Assembly (NCBI GenBank): GCA_041584475.1
Contig: JBFHDX010000176.1
Span: 1-5,705, forward strand
Length of the DNA: 5,705 bases
Direction of reading: 5' to 3'
From: JBFHDX01 sp041584475
GTDB lineage: Bacteria > Pseudomonadota > Alphaproteobacteria > UBA8366 > JADFVY01
Every line of letters starts with the position of its first letter. The first letter of the stretch is position 1. The notes under the pieces are model-generated. The model searched no databases. It saw nothing but the letters and a program-made list of their open reading frames with translations, and was not told the DNA's origin. Shown one piece after another: positions 4,469-5,705 of this stretch. The translations under genes were made by a program, and so were the position numbers.

Positions 4469-5524
4469 ATGCCGCTCGACACGCCCCCTGCCGCGCACGC
4501 CCGCGTCCCGGCGCCCGGCGCAAACCCCGTCCTCGTCGAGGTCACGCGCGGGACGCTCGTCGAGAGCCGGCACCGCGGCAGCGCCGTCGTCGTCGACATC
4601 GCGGGCAAGGTAGCGGCGCGCTGGGGCGATCAGTCGGCCCGAATCTACCCGCGCTCGGCGGTCAAGCCGCTGCAGGCGATCCCGCTGGTCGAGAGCGGCG
4701 CCGCCGACGCCGCCGGCCTCGGTGACGAAGAAATCGCCGTTGCCTGCGCCTCGCACGGCGGCGAACCGCGCCACACCGGGATCGTGGCGGCGTGGCTCGA
4801 GCGCATCGGGCTCGCTGTCGGCGACCTCGAATGCGGCGCCCATTGGCCGAGCCACGAGGAGTCGGCGCACGCGCTGGCGGCGAAGGGCGAACCGCCGACG
4901 GCGCTGCACAACAACTGTTCCGGCAAGCATACCGGCTTTCTGGGCACGGCCAGGCACAGGGGCGAGGCGACGCGCGGATATGTGCGCTTCGATCACCCGG
5001 TGCAGCAGCGCCTGCTCGGAACGCTCGAGGCGATGTGCGGCCTCGAGCTCGGGGATGCGCCGCGCGGCATCGACGGCTGCGCCATCCCGACGATCGCCGT
5101 GCCCTTGGAAAATCTCGCTTTCGCCATGGCACGCTTCGGCGCCCCGGACGATCTGCCGGCGGAGCGCGCCGCCGCCTGCCGGCGCATCGCCGCGGCGATC
5201 GCAGCCGAACCCTTCATGATCGCCGGCAGCGGGCGCTACTGCACCGAAATCGTCGCCGCGACCGGCGGTCGGGCGATCGTCAAGACCGGCGCCGAGGGTG
5301 TGTTCTGCGCGGCGCTGCCGGAGTACGGGCTGGGCGTCGCGCTGAAGTGCGACGACGGCGCCGGACGCGCGGCCGAGGTGATGATGTCGGCGGTGCTGCG
5401 CCACGTCGGCGTCATCGACGAGGCGCTGGAGGCGAAGCTCGCGACCCGCCTGACGATCCCGGTCACCAACCGCAGCGGCGCCCATGTCGGAGACGTGCGG
5501 CCGGTGGCGTTCGACGGCGACTGA
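4469..5524 (+). CDS. Rhizobium etli-type L-asparaginase (asparaginase II family, PF06089)
   Basis: A 351-residue enzyme predicted to hydrolyse L-asparagine to aspartate and ammonia. It belongs to the class of inducible R. etli asparaginase ReAV, unrelated to the E. coli AnsA/AnsB fold and similar to serine beta-lactamase-like enzymes. The expected active-site residues, as I recall them for ReAV, are all found with a constant offset of 15: S63 and K66 (PRSAVKPLQ), S95 (CASHGG), C150 and K153 (NNCSGKH) and C204 (GIDGCAIP). The Cys-Lys-Cys set is the zinc site in ReAV. C258 (GRYCTEIV) and K272 (IVKTGAEG) are further conserved positions. The domain begins at PVLVEVTRG (20-28), so the ATG at 4469, with GGGA (4461-4464) upstream, is the best start; the frame stays open far upstream only because of high GC. 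No signal peptide is visible, so it is cytoplasmic. It is convergent with cydB. Confidence 0.95.
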   Translation: MPLDTPPAAHARVPAPGANPVLVEVTRGTLVESRHRGSAVVVDIAGKVAARWGDQSARIYPRSAVKPLQAIPLVESGAADAAGLGDEEIAVACASHGGEPRHTGIVAAWLERIGLAVGDLECGAHWPSHEESAHALAAKGEPPTALHNNCSGKHTGFLGTARHRGEATRGYVRFDHPVQQRLLGTLEAMCGLELGDAPRGIDGCAIPTIAVPLENLAFAMARFGAPDDLPAERAAACRRIAAAIAAEPFMIAGSGRYCTEIVAATGGRAIVKTGAEGVFCAALPEYGLGVALKCDDGAGRAAEVMMSAVLRHVGVIDEALEAKLATRLTIPVTNRSGAHVGDVRPVAFDGD

Positions 5525-5550
5525 GCGGAGCGCCGGCGCCGGACATCCGC
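5525..5550. terminator. Compact hairpin in the asparaginase/cydB convergent gap
   Basis: The gap of 27 bases is almost entirely self-complementary. GCGGA (5525-5529) pairs with TCCGC (5546-5550). Between them CCGGCGCCGG (5533-5542) is a perfect 10-base palindrome. It begins right after the asparaginase TGA and ends one base before the cydB stop. It could serve as a shared terminator or 3'-end stabiliser. There is no T-run on either side. Confidence 0.35.
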
Positions 5551-5551
5551 C

Positions 5552-5705
5552 TCAGTGGTAGCCCTCCTCCGGATCCATCTTGCCGCGGAACACCCAGTAG
5601 GAATAGGCCGTATAGGCGAGGATCAGCGGAATCAGCACGGCGGCGCCGACGAGCAGGAAGACGAGGCTGTCCTCCGGCGCCGCGGCGCGCCAGATCGAGA
5701 TGTCC
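5552..5705 (-). CDS. cydB: Cytochrome bd ubiquinol oxidase subunit II, C-terminal end (partial)
   Basis: The last 50 codons and stop of cydB; the rest lies beyond the right edge. CydB pairs with CydA in the inner membrane as the bd-type quinol oxidase, which reduces oxygen at low tension without pumping protons. Visible are a short loop ending in the polar APED segment, the final transmembrane helix (SLVFLLVGAAVLIPLILA) and the strongly diagnostic end YTAYSYWVFRGK followed by an acidic GYH tail. No cydX-like small subunit gene follows on this strand, because only 27 bases separate the cydB stop from the converging asparaginase gene. cydA would be expected upstream, outside the window. Confidence 0.93.
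   Translation of the reverse strand, partial: DISIWRAAAPEDSLVFLLVGAAVLIPLILAYTAYSYWVFRGKMDPEEGYH

Noticed and set aside
4448..5485. Long minus-strand open frame (345 residues) opposite the asparaginase
   Set aside because: It is a shadow of a gene with a complete active site. Its sequence is Arg/Ala/Gly-rich and motif-free.
1..5705. CRISPR array, tRNA/rRNA gene, insertion sequence or prophage gene
   Set aside because: I found no regularly spaced direct repeats, transposase or integrase motifs, or tRNA-like folds. Base composition looks even throughout, and gaps are short.

Overview
The window is a dense, GC-rich chromosomal stretch with short intergenic gaps. The gene content points to an alphaproteobacterium, probably of the Rhodospirillales/Hyphomicrobiales type. 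The supporting genes are an IalB-family periplasmic protein, a Rhizobium etli-type (PF06089) asparaginase and a cytochrome bd oxidase subunit. The assignment rests on gene families and base composition only. There is no rRNA, tRNA, CRISPR array, insertion sequence, phage gene or foreign-looking base composition.

Layout from left to right. Positions 1-2867 are all on the minus strand, read right to left: rlmN (2867-1695), two small related membrane proteins that overlap by 8 bases (1617-1372 and 1379-1080), a D-2-hydroxyacid dehydrogenase resembling (S)-sulfolactate dehydrogenase (988-50), and the first 15 codons of a closely coupled gene that leaves the window. Divergent from rlmN is a conserved-looking 70-residue acidic protein of unknown function (2990-3202, plus). 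It converges on an apparent two-gene minus-strand unit made of a SpoU-family RNA methyltransferase (4396-3809) followed after 11 bases by a secreted IalB-family protein (3797-3270). Divergent from that unit is an asparaginase (4469-5524, plus), which converges on the 3' end of cydB (5705-5552, minus).

The genes do mostly unrelated housekeeping work: RNA methylation, amide hydrolysis, respiration and 2-hydroxyacid oxidation. I see no novel multi-gene system. The most interesting signals are small. A two-block sequence (TCTGCGCGCC then TGCTAGCCTC) is repeated upstream of both the small-membrane-protein pair and the dehydrogenase, at nearly the same distance from each start codon. An operator-like dyad sits just downstream of one copy. 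The rlmN promoter is placed so that its transcript would be leaderless. Compact inverted repeats lie at both convergent gene junctions.
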